DNA from: JANXUC01 sp043782485
GTDB taxonomy: Bacteria > Acidobacteriota > Terriglobia > Terriglobales > Acidobacteriaceae
Assembly (NCBI GenBank): GCA_043782485.1
Contig: JAYWAL010000048.1
Coordinates: 34,455 to 98,454, forward strand
Reading direction: 5' to 3'
DNA length: 64,000 bases
Shown here: in pieces, positions 9,121 to 17,377 of the stretch
Layout of the letters: each line of letters starts with the position of its first letter
Numbering within the stretch: position 1 is the first letter of the stretch
Translations under genes and position numbers: made by a program
Notes under the pieces: model-generated
Told to the model about the DNA's origin: nothing
Database searches by the model: none
The model's input: only the letters and a program-made list of their open reading frames with translations

Positions 9121-12100
9121 ATGTTCACTCCAGGTCGTTTGTCGATTGGAACACTCGTCGCTGTAACGCTGCTCTTTGGGGCTACCTCATCCGCACAAAA
9201 CCAGAGCCATCCTGTTCTGCGCTGGAACGTGAAGCACGACGTCTCCGCGCCGCTGAGCCAGATGATTCAACAGGCTCCTAAGCGCGCCATTGTGAAACAT
9301 GAAGCCGAACCGGTGCGCCGCATTCCGTTGCCTCCCGGCATGTCCGCGGCGGCCGTGCAGGATCCCGTCCGGCAACAGTTGGTGGCCCCGGCAACGCCGA
9401 CCACCACCCTGAGCTTTGAAGGCCTTGGCAACGCACAATACGGCTTCACCGTTAGCAGCGCCCCACCGGACACCAATGGCGCAATCGGCGCAACACAGTA
9501 TTTCCAGATCGTGAATTCGTCTTTCGCAATCTTCAATAAGACGACAGGTGCCCTCGTGGCCGGACCGAGCGCGACCAATACCCTTTGGTCAGGCTTCGGC
9601 GGTGGCTGCCAGACGAATAACGATGGCGACGGCGTCGCGCTCTATGACAAGCAAGCCAACCGTTGGGTCATCAGCCAGTTTTCCGTAACAACCACTCCCT
9701 ACCTGCAATGCGTCGCGGTTTCCACCACCTCCGACGCCACTGGAACCTACAACCGCTATTCGTTCCAATATTCCAACTTCGACGACTACCCGAAAATGGG
9801 CGTCTGGCCCGACGGTTACTACACCACGTTCAACATGTTCAACGGCAACACCTTCATGGGAGCGGATTCCTGCGCCTACAACCGCACCGCCATGTTAGCT
9901 GGAACCGCAGCAGCACAGGTGTGCTTTCAACAAGGCACAGCCGTGGGCGGCTTGCTACCTTCAGACCAGGACGGCTTAACCGCTCCGCCCGCTGGCTCGC
10001 CCAACTACCAAATCTACTTCGGAACGAATTCGCTCCAGCTCTACAAATTCCACGTCGACTTCACAACGCCAGCTAACTCAACCTTCACCGGACCCACAAA
10101 CATTTCCGTGGCCGCATTTTCTCCGCTCTGCGCTGGCGGAACGTGCGTGGTGCAGCCAGCCGGCAACCAGCTCGATTCGCTGGCCGACCGCCTGATGTTT
10201 CGCTTGGCCTACCGCAACCTCGGCGCTCACGAATCTTTGGTCGTGAACCACTCGATCGTGTCTGGATCATCCGGCGGCGTCCGCTGGTATGAAATTCAAA
10301 ACCCCAACGGCACGCCCGTCGTCGCGCAGCAATCCACCTACGCCCCCGACGCCAACTACCGCTGGATGGGCAGCATTGCCATGGATCAAGCCGGAGATAT
10401 CGCGGTCGGCTATTCCGTTTCCAGCAGCACCGTCAGCCCGTCTGTGCGCTACGCCGCCCGTCTTGCCAGCGATCCCGTCAACACGCTGGGCGCGGAAGTC
10501 AGCGCGGTGGCAGGCTCGGGCTCACAAAGCGGCAGCAGTCTGACCCGTTGGGGCGACTACAGCGCCATAACCGTCGATCCAGTCGACGACTGCACCTTCT
10601 GGTACACGCAGGAATACATGAAGACGACGGGCGCATTTAATTGGAACACGCGCATCGCCAACTTCAAATTCCCAACTTGCGGCGGCGCAGCCCCAACAGC
10701 TACGCTGAGCCCCACCAGCCTGACGTTCGCTAGTCAGAACGTCGGCAGCACCAGCGCGGCCCAAACCATCACACTCACCAACGGTGGAACCGCGGCGCTC
10801 ACCATCTCCAGCATTGCGCCCAGCGGCGACTACGCGCAGACCAATACCTGCGGGGCTTCTCTCGCGGCCAGCGCCACCTGCACCATTAGCGTAACCTTCA
10901 CGCCCACAGCAGCCGGAACACGAACCGGAACAATCACAGTAACCGACAACGCCGCGGGAAGCCCGCAAACAGCGAGCTTGACCGGCACGGGAACGGCCGT
11001 CGGACCCTCGGCAGCCCTTAGCCCCACCAGCCTCACCTTCGCCGCGCAAACCATCGCCACAACCAGCCCGGCAAAAGCCATCACCCTTAGCAACTCCGGC
11101 ACTGCCGCGCTCAGCATCACCAGCATCGCCGCGAGCGGCGACTACGCGCAAACTAACAACTGCGGAACCTCGGTCGCGGCCGGAGGCAGCTGTTCGATCA
11201 GCGTCACCTTCACTCCAACCGCGGTCGGCACTCGCACGGGAGCCATCACTGTAACCGACAACGCGCCCACCACCCCGCAGTCCACCAGCCTCACCGGCAC
11301 CGGAGCTTCAGCGGGCGGAACACAAACCGCGTCCTACAATTCCACGCTGAAAACCCTTAGTTGCGGAACCCTCGGCTCCGCTTGCGATTCCGGACCCTCG
11401 CTCCTGCTCGGCAGAGCTACTCTCGCTGGCGGCTCGGAACCCAATCAACCCAACACCATCAACAGTTCGTGCGCGGACGGAACCAGCGGCACCTTCCACT
11501 CCGACGAATCCAATGATCGCCTGCTGGTGGCGACCACGGATGGCACGAATTTCGCTCCTGGAAAAGCCATCAAAGTCAGCGCCACGGTCTGGGCCTACAG
11601 CGGCTTCACCTCTGACGCGCTCGACCTCTACTACGCCGCCAACGCCAGCAGCCCAACCTGGGTGCTCATCGGCACGGTTGTTCCGACCGTCGCCGGTGCG
11701 CAAACCCTTTCGGCCAACTACACCTTGCCCAATGGAGGCACGCAGCAAGCCGTTCGCGCCAACTTCCGTTATCAAGGAACGGCCGTCGCGTGCAGCACCG
11801 GAGCCTATGACGATCACGACGATCTGGTCTTCACCGTAGGCGCTGGAACCCCAGGCTTTACCGTAGCCGCCGCTCCTGCATCGCTCACCATCAACCAGGG
11901 CGCAGCCGGAACCAGCACCCTCACCGTGGCCAGCCAGAATAGCTTCAGCGCGGCCACCACGCTGAGCGTCGCGGGATTGCCCACGGGCGTCACCGCGGCG
12001 TTCGCAACCAACCCCGTCACGCCTCCGGCCAACGGAAGCGCCACCTCGGTGCTCACGTTGACCGCTTCCGCCACCGCCACCACCGGCGCTGCCACGCTTA

Positions 12101-12696
12101 CCATAACTGGAACATCGGGCAGCACCACGGCTAGCACCACCATCGCGCTCATGATCAACGCCGCAGGCACCGGCCCACAAACCGCTGTCTACGACACCAC
12201 ACTCAAAGCGCCAAAATGCGCCACCGTCGGCTCATCCTGCGACTCCGGCACAGCGCTGCTCAACGGCAGAGACACCATCACCGGAGGAGCCGAGACTCAC
12301 CAACCCAACACCATCAACAACTCCTGCGCCGATGGCACTAGCGGCACGTTCCATTCTGACGAATCGAATGACCGTCTCGTGATCGCCACCACCGATGGCA
12401 GCGCTTTGACGCACGGCAAAACAGTCAAAGTCACCGCCACCGTCTACGCCTATAGCACGGGATCGAGCGACTCACTCGATCTCTACTACACGGCCAACGC
12501 CAACACGCCCGTGTGGACATTGATCGGCACCATCAAACCCACCGCCGGAGGCGTGCAGGCAATCTCCTCAACCTTCACGCTCCCCACCGGAGCCTTGCAA
12601 GCCGTACGCGCCAACTTCCGCTACCAGGGAACCGCGTCCTCTTGCAGCACCGGTGCCTACGACGACCACGACGATCTGATCTTCGCCGTGAACTAA
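9121..12696 (+). CDS. Giant secreted repeat protein (propeller-like head, two ASH/choice-of-anchor-D-like domains, two C-terminal modules)
   Basis: The protein has 1191 residues. A signal peptide (about 1-25, to SSAQ) leads to an N-terminal region of about 500 residues with propeller-like repeats (DTNGAIGATQYFQIVNSSF, YPKMGVWPDGYY). Two tandem ASH/choice-of-anchor-D-like domains follow (LSPTSLTFA...ISVTFTPTAAGTRTG and a near copy), encoded by about 10690-11310. Then come two near-identical Cys-containing modules ending in AYDDHDDL(V/I)F (11326-11841 and 12178-12693), separated by an Ig-like stretch. The ATG at 9121 follows CAGGAG. I recognise no catalytic motif, so a surface or adhesive role is inferred. 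A perfect terminator follows directly. Confidence 0.82.
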   Translation: MFTPGRLSIGTLVAVTLLFGATSSAQNQSHPVLRWNVKHDVSAPLSQMIQQAPKRAIVKHEAEPVRRIPLPPGMSAAAVQDPVRQQLVAPATPTTTLSFEGLGNAQYGFTVSSAPPDTNGAIGATQYFQIVNSSFAIFNKTTGALVAGPSATNTLWSGFGGGCQTNNDGDGVALYDKQANRWVISQFSVTTTPYLQCVAVSTTSDATGTYNRYSFQYSNFDDYPKMGVWPDGYYTTFNMFNGNTFMGADSCAYNRTAMLAGTAAAQVCFQQGTAVGGLLPSDQDGLTAPPAGSPNYQIYFGTNSLQLYKFHVDFTTPANSTFTGPTNISVAAFSPLCAGGTCVVQPAGNQLDSLADRLMFRLAYRNLGAHESLVVNHSIVSGSSGGVRWYEIQNPNGTPVVAQQSTYAPDANYRWMGSIAMDQAGDIAVGYSVSSSTVSPSVRYAARLASDPVNTLGAEVSAVAGSGSQSGSSLTRWGDYSAITVDPVDDCTFWYTQEYMKTTGAFNWNTRIANFKFPTCGGAAPTATLSPTSLTFASQNVGSTSAAQTITLTNGGTAALTISSIAPSGDYAQTNTCGASLAASATCTISVTFTPTAAGTRTGTITVTDNAAGSPQTASLTGTGTAVGPSAALSPTSLTFAAQTIATTSPAKAITLSNSGTAALSITSIAASGDYAQTNNCGTSVAAGGSCSISVTFTPTAVGTRTGAITVTDNAPTTPQSTSLTGTGASAGGTQTASYNSTLKTLSCGTLGSACDSGPSLLLGRATLAGGSEPNQPNTINSSCADGTSGTFHSDESNDRLLVATTDGTNFAPGKAIKVSATVWAYSGFTSDALDLYYAANASSPTWVLIGTVVPTVAGAQTLSANYTLPNGGTQQAVRANFRYQGTAVACSTGAYDDHDDLVFTVGAGTPGFTVAAAPASLTINQGAAGTSTLTVASQNSFSAATTLSVAGLPTGVTAAFATNPVTPPANGSATSVLTLTASATATTGAATLTITGTSGSTTASTTIALMINAAGTGPQTAVYDTTLKAPKCATVGSSCDSGTALLNGRDTITGGAETHQPNTINNSCADGTSGTFHSDESNDRLVIATTDGSALTHGKTVKVTATVYAYSTGSSDSLDLYYTANANTPVWTLIGTIKPTAGGVQAISSTFTLPTGALQAVRANFRYQGTASSCSTGAYDDHDDLIFAVN

Positions 12697-12709
12697 GCTG
12701 AAAAAAGAA

Positions 12710-12746
12710 GGGCCGGACTCCGCAAGGAGTCCGGCCCTTTTCCTTT
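12710..12746 (+). terminator. Strong intrinsic terminator
   Basis: GGGCCGGACTCC (12710-12721) and GGAGTCCGGCCC (12726-12737) form a perfect 12-bp stem with a GCAA tetraloop, followed by TTTTCCTTT. An A-run precedes the stem. Confidence 0.93.
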
Positions 12747-12775
12747 ATGTGGCGCGGACACTCCTGTCCGCGCGG
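12747..12775. repeat. Dispersed palindrome family B, copy 1
   Basis: The sequence is ATGTGGCGCGGACACTCCTG followed by TCCGCGCGG, containing the palindrome CGGACA-ctcc-TGTCCG. Near-identical copies lie at 57262 and, inverted, at 34208. Confidence 0.75.
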
Positions 12776-12797
12776 TCTCGTTCTAAAACGGCACTCC

Positions 12798-13568
12798 CTA
12801 ATTTAACGTAACCGCATCCTTCAACCGGAACGACAAAGCCGTCTCCGCCCGAAACGCCAGCTCTTTGTTCCCCGTATAAGCCGCCCCCGCCGTTCCAGCT
12901 CCACCACCAGCCAGCGCTCCAATCGCAGCACCCTTACCACCCCCCGCCAAACCGCCAATCAGCGCTCCCAAAGCAGCTCCGCCACCACCAACCACAAGGC
13001 TCCGCTTTCCCTTACCCTTCATCGCCTGCGCCACCGTCGAAGTCGACAAGTTGTAGCTCTTGCCATGAACCTCCACCGAAGTCAGGCGCAACGCCAGCAC
13101 GCCAGCCCCCTTGAACTTCCCCGCCGACTGCGCCTGCGTCACTTCCCCGCTCACGTTGGCTCCGGAAGCAATCACTTCCTTGCCATCCACGCTCACCGCC
13201 CGCGCCAACGTCCCGCTAAACGCTTGACCGGCCGTCGCCGTTTTCGCGCTGATCGTCTCACCCAAACGCACCGTCAACGTCGTCCCCGCCGGAATCACCG
13301 TCGGCGCAACCGCTTCCCTCATCGCTTCCCCAGCTTTCGCTGCTGTTTCCTTGGCGGCGGTAGCGGTCTTGGATGCCACATCTTTGGTGGCGTCGGCAGT
13401 GTTCTGCGCCGCGTCCTTGGTCGCATCCAGCGCCTTGCTCCCGGCATTTTGCGCCGCATCGGCCGCATTTTGCGCGGCATCTTTCGCCGCATCTTGCTGC
13501 TTCGTACAAGCGCCGAACGCTAAAAGAACAGACAAGGCCAAACTCGAAATCAAAACTTTGGAACGCAT
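12798..13568 (-). CDS. Lipoprotein with Ala/Lys helix and glycine-zipper segment
   Basis: The protein has 256 residues. The signal peptide ends in a lipobox (LLAFGA-C). Next is an Ala/Asp/Lys-rich helical stretch (about 25-85) of repeated DAAQNAAD and KDAASK-like units. A beta-rich domain follows (VIPAGTTLTVRLGETISAKT). Residues about 195-235 are a glycine zipper (GGGGAALGALIGGLAGGGKG). Glycine zippers are typical of outer-membrane-associated proteins that insert in lipid. The ATG at 13568 follows AGGAGG at ideal spacing. The in-frame GTG at 13574 is rejected because the ribosome site fits the ATG. Function is unknown; an envelope-stability role is inferred. Confidence 0.8.
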   Translation of the reverse strand: MRSKVLISSLALSVLLAFGACTKQQDAAKDAAQNAADAAQNAGSKALDATKDAAQNTADATKDVASKTATAAKETAAKAGEAMREAVAPTVIPAGTTLTVRLGETISAKTATAGQAFSGTLARAVSVDGKEVIASGANVSGEVTQAQSAGKFKGAGVLALRLTSVEVHGKSYNLSTSTVAQAMKGKGKRSLVVGGGGAALGALIGGLAGGGKGAAIGALAGGGAGTAGAAYTGNKELAFRAETALSFRLKDAVTLN

Positions 13569-13658
13569 ACACACCTCCTGAGGATTGAGGCCAAAGACTA
13601 ACTCGCCGTTTGCCGGGATGTCAATTTCCTGCAGACCTAAGTATTGTTGTCAGAGAGC

Positions 13659-14828
13659 ATGAAACCGCGCAAAATTGCCGTAGTTACAACCTCCCGCGCC
13701 GACGCCGGCCATCTTCATTGCATCCTGCAGGATCTCGCCGCGAACCCGCGGGTCGATCTGCGGCTCATCAGCATGGGCGCGCACCTCTCGCCCGTGTTTG
13801 GCCACACTGGCCGCGCATTCCACAAAAAGAACTTGCCTCCCAGCGTTGCTCTCGAGTGTCTGCTCAGCTCGGATACCGATATCGGCATGGCAAAAACCAT
13901 CGGCGTCGCCACGCTCGGCCTCGCCGACGCCCTCGGCGAAATGCGGCCCGACCTCATCCTGCTCACCGCCGACCGCTATGAAATGCTGGCCCCCGCCGCC
14001 GTCGCGCTCGCGCTTCGCATCCCGATCGCCCACATCGAAGGCGGAGAAATCAGCGAAGGCGCAATCGACGACGCCGTCCGCAACGCCATCACGAAAATGG
14101 CGCATCTCCACTTCGCCTGCACGCAAAATGCCCGCGAACGCATCATTCAAATGGGCGAAGAACCCTGGCGCGTGCATTTCACCGGCAGTCCTTCGCTCGA
14201 CCAACTGACTCGCAACCGCCTCCTTACCCGCGCGCAAGTCCAGCGCCAACTCGGCATTTCCATAAGTACAACAACTATTATCGTGGTTCACCACCCCGTA
14301 ACCCTTCTCCGCGATACCACCCGCGAATCCGCCGCCCTCTTCGAAGCCCTCTCCAAAACCGACGCCAACTTCATCTTCGTATACCCCAACGCCGACGCCG
14401 GCAGTCACGCCCTAATCGCCCGCACCAAAGCCTTCCTCGCCGAGCGCCCCAACTCTCACTTACTGGTCAATCTCGATCACCGCCTCTATCTAAGCCTCCT
14501 CAGCCATTCCGCCTTGCTCGTCGGCAATTCCAGTAGTGGAATAATCGAAGCCGCCTCCTTAGCCCTACCGGTTGTCAACATCGGCATCCGCCAAAAAGGC
14601 CGCGACCATGCCGCCAATGTCCTGGACGTTCCAGCTTCAGCGCCAGCAATCCGCGCAGCCATCGCGAAAACCCAGACACCCAGGTTCCGAAAAGCAATCC
14701 ACAATCTAGATAACCCCTACGGCACCGGCCACGCCTCCAGGAAGATCGTCGAACTGCTAACCACCGTCAAGCTCAGCGAGAAACTGCTTTTCAAAAGATC
14801 CAAAAGCGAACTTTCAAAATCAAAATGA
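13659..14828 (+). CDS. UDP-N-acetylglucosamine 2-epimerase, hydrolysing (NeuC-like)
   Basis: The protein has 389 residues. It opens with KIAVVTTSRADAGHL, the first strand and loop of the hydrolysing epimerase family, and carries the other family blocks: RYEML, IPIAHIEGGEISEGAIDDAVRNAITKMAHLHF cut here by position (about 126-160), TGSPSLDQL, VVHHPVT and GNSSSGIIEAASLALPVVNIG. NeuC enzymes turn UDP-GlcNAc into ManNAc plus UDP, the first step to sialic acid or, for diacetyl substrates, legionaminic acid. The ATG at 13659 is preferred over a TTG five codons upstream. A DegT aminotransferase follows 121 bases later, fitting a surface-sugar pathway, but synthase and CMP-transferase genes are not in the window. 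Confidence 0.88.
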   Translation: MKPRKIAVVTTSRADAGHLHCILQDLAANPRVDLRLISMGAHLSPVFGHTGRAFHKKNLPPSVALECLLSSDTDIGMAKTIGVATLGLADALGEMRPDLILLTADRYEMLAPAAVALALRIPIAHIEGGEISEGAIDDAVRNAITKMAHLHFACTQNARERIIQMGEEPWRVHFTGSPSLDQLTRNRLLTRAQVQRQLGISISTTTIIVVHHPVTLLRDTTRESAALFEALSKTDANFIFVYPNADAGSHALIARTKAFLAERPNSHLLVNLDHRLYLSLLSHSALLVGNSSSGIIEAASLALPVVNIGIRQKGRDHAANVLDVPASAPAIRAAIAKTQTPRFRKAIHNLDNPYGTGHASRKIVELLTTVKLSEKLLFKRSKSELSKSK

Positions 14829-14835
14829 AAAAGCT

Positions 14836-14935
14836 TCTCATCCCGACCAACGGGAGGGATCTGCAATTGTTTTAGGCTGTGCGGCTTCCAACAAAAATGC
14901 AGTCCACTCCCGCCAGTCTGGATGACAAAATCGCT
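14836..14935. repeat. Spacer with dispersed-repeat-like sequence
   Basis: This spacer between the epimerase and aminotransferase genes contains TTCTCATCCCGACCAACGGG and GGATGACAAAATCG, resembling the degenerate family seen at 16081-16142 and near 34100. It holds no gene. Confidence 0.35.
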
Positions 14936-14949
14936 CTCGAGTCAACACC

Positions 14950-16062
14950 ATGCGAATCCCCCTAGCCCAACCCGAAATCCTCGACTCCGACATCGACGCC
15001 GTAGTTCGCGTCCTCCGCACCCCCAACCTGGCCATGGGCCCCGCCCTGGCCGAATTCGAACAATCAATTGCCACTTACATCGGCACCCCGCACGCCGTAG
15101 CGGTCAACTCCGGCACGTCCGCCCTCCACCTCGCCCTGCGATGCCTGAACTTAAAAGAAGGCGACGAAGTCATCGTCCCCTCTTTCGCCTTCGCCGCCGT
15201 CGCCAACGTTCTCCTACAAGAACGTCTTACCCCGGTCTTCGTGGAAATCGATCCGCGCACCCTCAACATCACCCCAGCCACAATCGAAGCAGCCATCGGC
15301 CCCCGCACCCGTGCCGTACTGGTAGTCCACACCTTCGGCTATCCCGCGGAAATCGATGCCATCCAACAGATCACCCGCCGCCACAACCTGGCCCTGATCG
15401 AAGACGCCTGCGAAGCCCTGGGCGCGGAAGTCCGCGGGAAAAAAGTAGGCACTTTCGGCGACGCCGCCATGTTCGCCTTCTACCCCAACAAGCAAATCAC
15501 CACCGGAGAAGGCGGCATCCTTGTAACCGCTGATCCAAAACTAGCCCACCGCGCCAAACTTCTCCGCAGCCAGGCCAAAGACGACTCCCGAGACTGGGCC
15601 GGACAACACGCCGAAATCGGCTACAGCTACCGCATCGCCGATATCAATTGCGCGCTAGGCACAGCCCAACTCTCCCGCATGGATTCACTTATGGAACAAC
15701 GCGCCAAACACGCCGCAACCTACGAAGCCCGCCTCAAAGACCACCCAGCAATCCTCCCGCCGCCATCCACTTGCAACCACGGACGCATCAGCTGGTTCGC
15801 CTACGTAATCCAACTTGCGGAACAACTCTCGCGCGAAGACCGCGACCGCGTCTGGCAATCCCTGCTCGACTGCGGCATCGGCGCAGGCCGCTACTTCGCC
15901 CCGTTACACAACCAACCCGTCCTCCAATCCCGCCATCGCCAAAGCGGCAGCCTCGCCATCACCGAATCCGCCTCCAACCGCGTCCTAGCCCTACCGTTCT
16001 TCGCCACCCTGACCGAAAACCAAATCGACGAAGTCTGCACCTCCCTCATAAGAAGTCTCTAA
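14950..16062 (+). CDS. DegT/DnrJ/EryC1/StrS-family sugar aminotransferase
   Basis: The protein has 370 residues, full length for the family. It begins IPLAQPEILDSDIDAVVRVL. The PLP-binding motifs are present: NSGTSALHLAL (53-63), VPSFAFAAVANV, EDACEALGA (151-159) and the Schiff-base lysine in FYPNKQITTGEGG (K181). These enzymes transaminate keto groups of nucleotide-activated sugars with glutamate. With the epimerase upstream it suggests synthesis of an amino sugar for surface glycans (inference). The ATG at 14950 lacks an obvious Shine-Dalgarno sequence. Confidence 0.92.
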   Translation: MRIPLAQPEILDSDIDAVVRVLRTPNLAMGPALAEFEQSIATYIGTPHAVAVNSGTSALHLALRCLNLKEGDEVIVPSFAFAAVANVLLQERLTPVFVEIDPRTLNITPATIEAAIGPRTRAVLVVHTFGYPAEIDAIQQITRRHNLALIEDACEALGAEVRGKKVGTFGDAAMFAFYPNKQITTGEGGILVTADPKLAHRAKLLRSQAKDDSRDWAGQHAEIGYSYRIADINCALGTAQLSRMDSLMEQRAKHAATYEARLKDHPAILPPPSTCNHGRISWFAYVIQLAEQLSREDRDRVWQSLLDCGIGAGRYFAPLHNQPVLQSRHRQSGSLAITESASNRVLALPFFATLTENQIDEVCTSLIRSL

Positions 16063-16080
16063 TCAGCTCAAAAACGCCCT

Positions 16081-16142
16081 GTCATCCTGGGCGAAGTTTG
16101 TCGTGCGCGAAGCGCACAGCAAACGCAATCGAAGGATCCCTG
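16081..16142. repeat. Dispersed intergenic repeat (GTCATCCTGGGCGAAG...GAAGGATCC type)
   Basis: The segment after the aminotransferase gene contains a CGCGAAGCGC-type palindrome and ends AATCGAAGGATCCC. It resembles intergenic repeat sequence common in acidobacterial genomes; I recall this type but cannot check it here. Confidence 0.45.
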
Positions 16143-16271
16143 CAAACTAAAACTCCCTTCACTCACTCCTGGCTTTTTCGTACACACATCCCCGCTATCC
16201 CCGCTCAGCCCACCCCCAACCCGACACCAACGTAACAAAACCAACCCACACAAAAAGCCTAGAATCACTCC

Positions 16272-16418
16272 ATGCAGCGCAAGATCTTCTGGCTCAGCAT
16301 GACGGTCCTGGGCGTCGTCGCCGACCTCATCCTGCCGCTCTGGTGGGCACTCCTCGCGACCATCCCCGTAGTCATCGCCAGTTGGTGGATCGCCTACCGC
16401 AGCAACTGGTTCGACTAA
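16272..16418 (+). CDS. Small (48-residue) inner-membrane protein
   Basis: The peptide begins MQRKIFWLSMTVLGVVADL and ends YRSNWFD. Residues 5-41 are almost wholly hydrophobic, with a Pro-Leu-Trp-Trp turn near 22-25, suggesting a membrane hairpin of two short helices flanked by charged ends. Codon use matches neighbouring genes and the third positions are mostly G or C, which supports a real gene. Small proteins of this form are familiar to me from acidobacterial genomes, but their function is unknown. Confidence 0.6.
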   Translation: MQRKIFWLSMTVLGVVADLILPLWWALLATIPVVIASWWIAYRSNWFD

Positions 16419-16430
16419 CTAAAAAATACA

Positions 16431-16458
16431 ATGGAGGCACGGGCGTCCTCGCCCGTGC
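16431..16458. repeat. Dispersed palindrome family A, copy 2 (inverted)
   Basis: ATGGAGGCACGGGCG-tcct-CGCCCGTGC lies just after the small membrane-protein gene. Confidence 0.8.
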
Positions 16459-16599
16459 AAGCTAACAGCCCGTGGCGCAAGTGGGATTCGTATCAGGCCA
16501 CCGCTTCAGTAGCCTGCCCTGAGCGCAGTCGAAGGGGTGGCGTGAGTGCTTTGTTTTGAGTTCGCCTTCAGGCGCTGGCTTTTGAACTCCGACAGGCTG

Positions 16600-17295
16600 C
16601 TAAGCAATCCCACCACCCATCGCCCGCACTACGTAAAGAAAATTCCCCGCCAAACTCCAACGCTCCCGCCGCCCCGTTCCATAGTTCAACACAATCCGTT
16701 CCACCACCCGCAACCCCGCCTCTCGAAACATCTCTTCCATTTCCGATGCCGCAAACACATGTCCAAGCGTCTCCACTTCGCCCGTGCCGGTCCGCCATTT
16801 CACCAAAACATCTCCGTCGTTCCCCGCAAGCCAGCGCCGCAGCACCACCGCAACCCCGCATTCCGCCACGTTGTACCGGTTCACCACATCCAGAAAAATC
16901 AGCCCGCTTGAGACTCTCCCCAAATTCCGCAGTGCCGCGACCCGCGACCCCGCGGGCACATGCCCCAGCACATTCCATAAACACAACACCACATCAAATC
17001 TCCGCTCCACCGCCAACTCTTCCACTCGCTGCGTCCAGACTTCGCTCCCAGCCGGAATCAACCCCCGCATCCCCGCGCTGGGCTCCGCCAGCACAACCTG
17101 CGAAATCCCCGCCCGCGCCGCAATCCCCAAAGCCCGCCGCCCATCCCCTGCCCCAACATCAATCAACGACTCCGCCCCTCCAGGCACCCGCCGCAATATC
17201 TCCCCATCCACCGCATCCAGATACGCCCTTCTCCGCGCACTCAACTCCCCGTACCCAGGCGCAACCAGGTCATACGCGCCGATGGCATCCAGCAC
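16600..17295 (-). CDS. Class I SAM-dependent methyltransferase
   Basis: The protein has 231 residues from the chosen start. SAM-binding motif I is SLIDVGAGDGRRAL, followed by VVLAEPSAGM (motif II acid E) and FDVVLCLWNVLGHV (the post-II strand). The C-terminal half (FAASEMEEMFREAGLRVVERIVLNYGTG) is typical of small-molecule methyltransferases. The start is chosen as the GTG at 17295 because AGGAGG lies six bases upstream. The longer frame to an ATG at 17355 would leave only 22 bases to the divergent aldehyde dehydrogenase start. The substrate cannot be inferred. Confidence 0.82.
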   Translation of the reverse strand: MLDAIGAYDLVAPGYGELSARRRAYLDAVDGEILRRVPGGAESLIDVGAGDGRRALGIAARAGISQVVLAEPSAGMRGLIPAGSEVWTQRVEELAVERRFDVVLCLWNVLGHVPAGSRVAALRNLGRVSSGLIFLDVVNRYNVAECGVAVVLRRWLAGNDGDVLVKWRTGTGEVETLGHVFAASEMEEMFREAGLRVVERIVLNYGTGRRERWSLAGNFLYVVRAMGGGIA

Positions 17296-17377
17296 GACGG
17301 CCTCCTGCCCTTGCCCGCCCCTCGCCCCAGTTGTAGGATTAAGTGTTCCGCGCATTCCTCAGGAGAACCCCATACAT

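Noticed and set aside
11308..12180. A 290-residue Gly/Ser/Arg-rich frame opposite the giant repeat protein
   Set aside because: Low-complexity antisense frame in repetitive GC-rich coding sequence.
13650..14408. A 252-residue frame opposite the NeuC-like gene
   Set aside because: Antisense to a conserved enzyme; no motifs.
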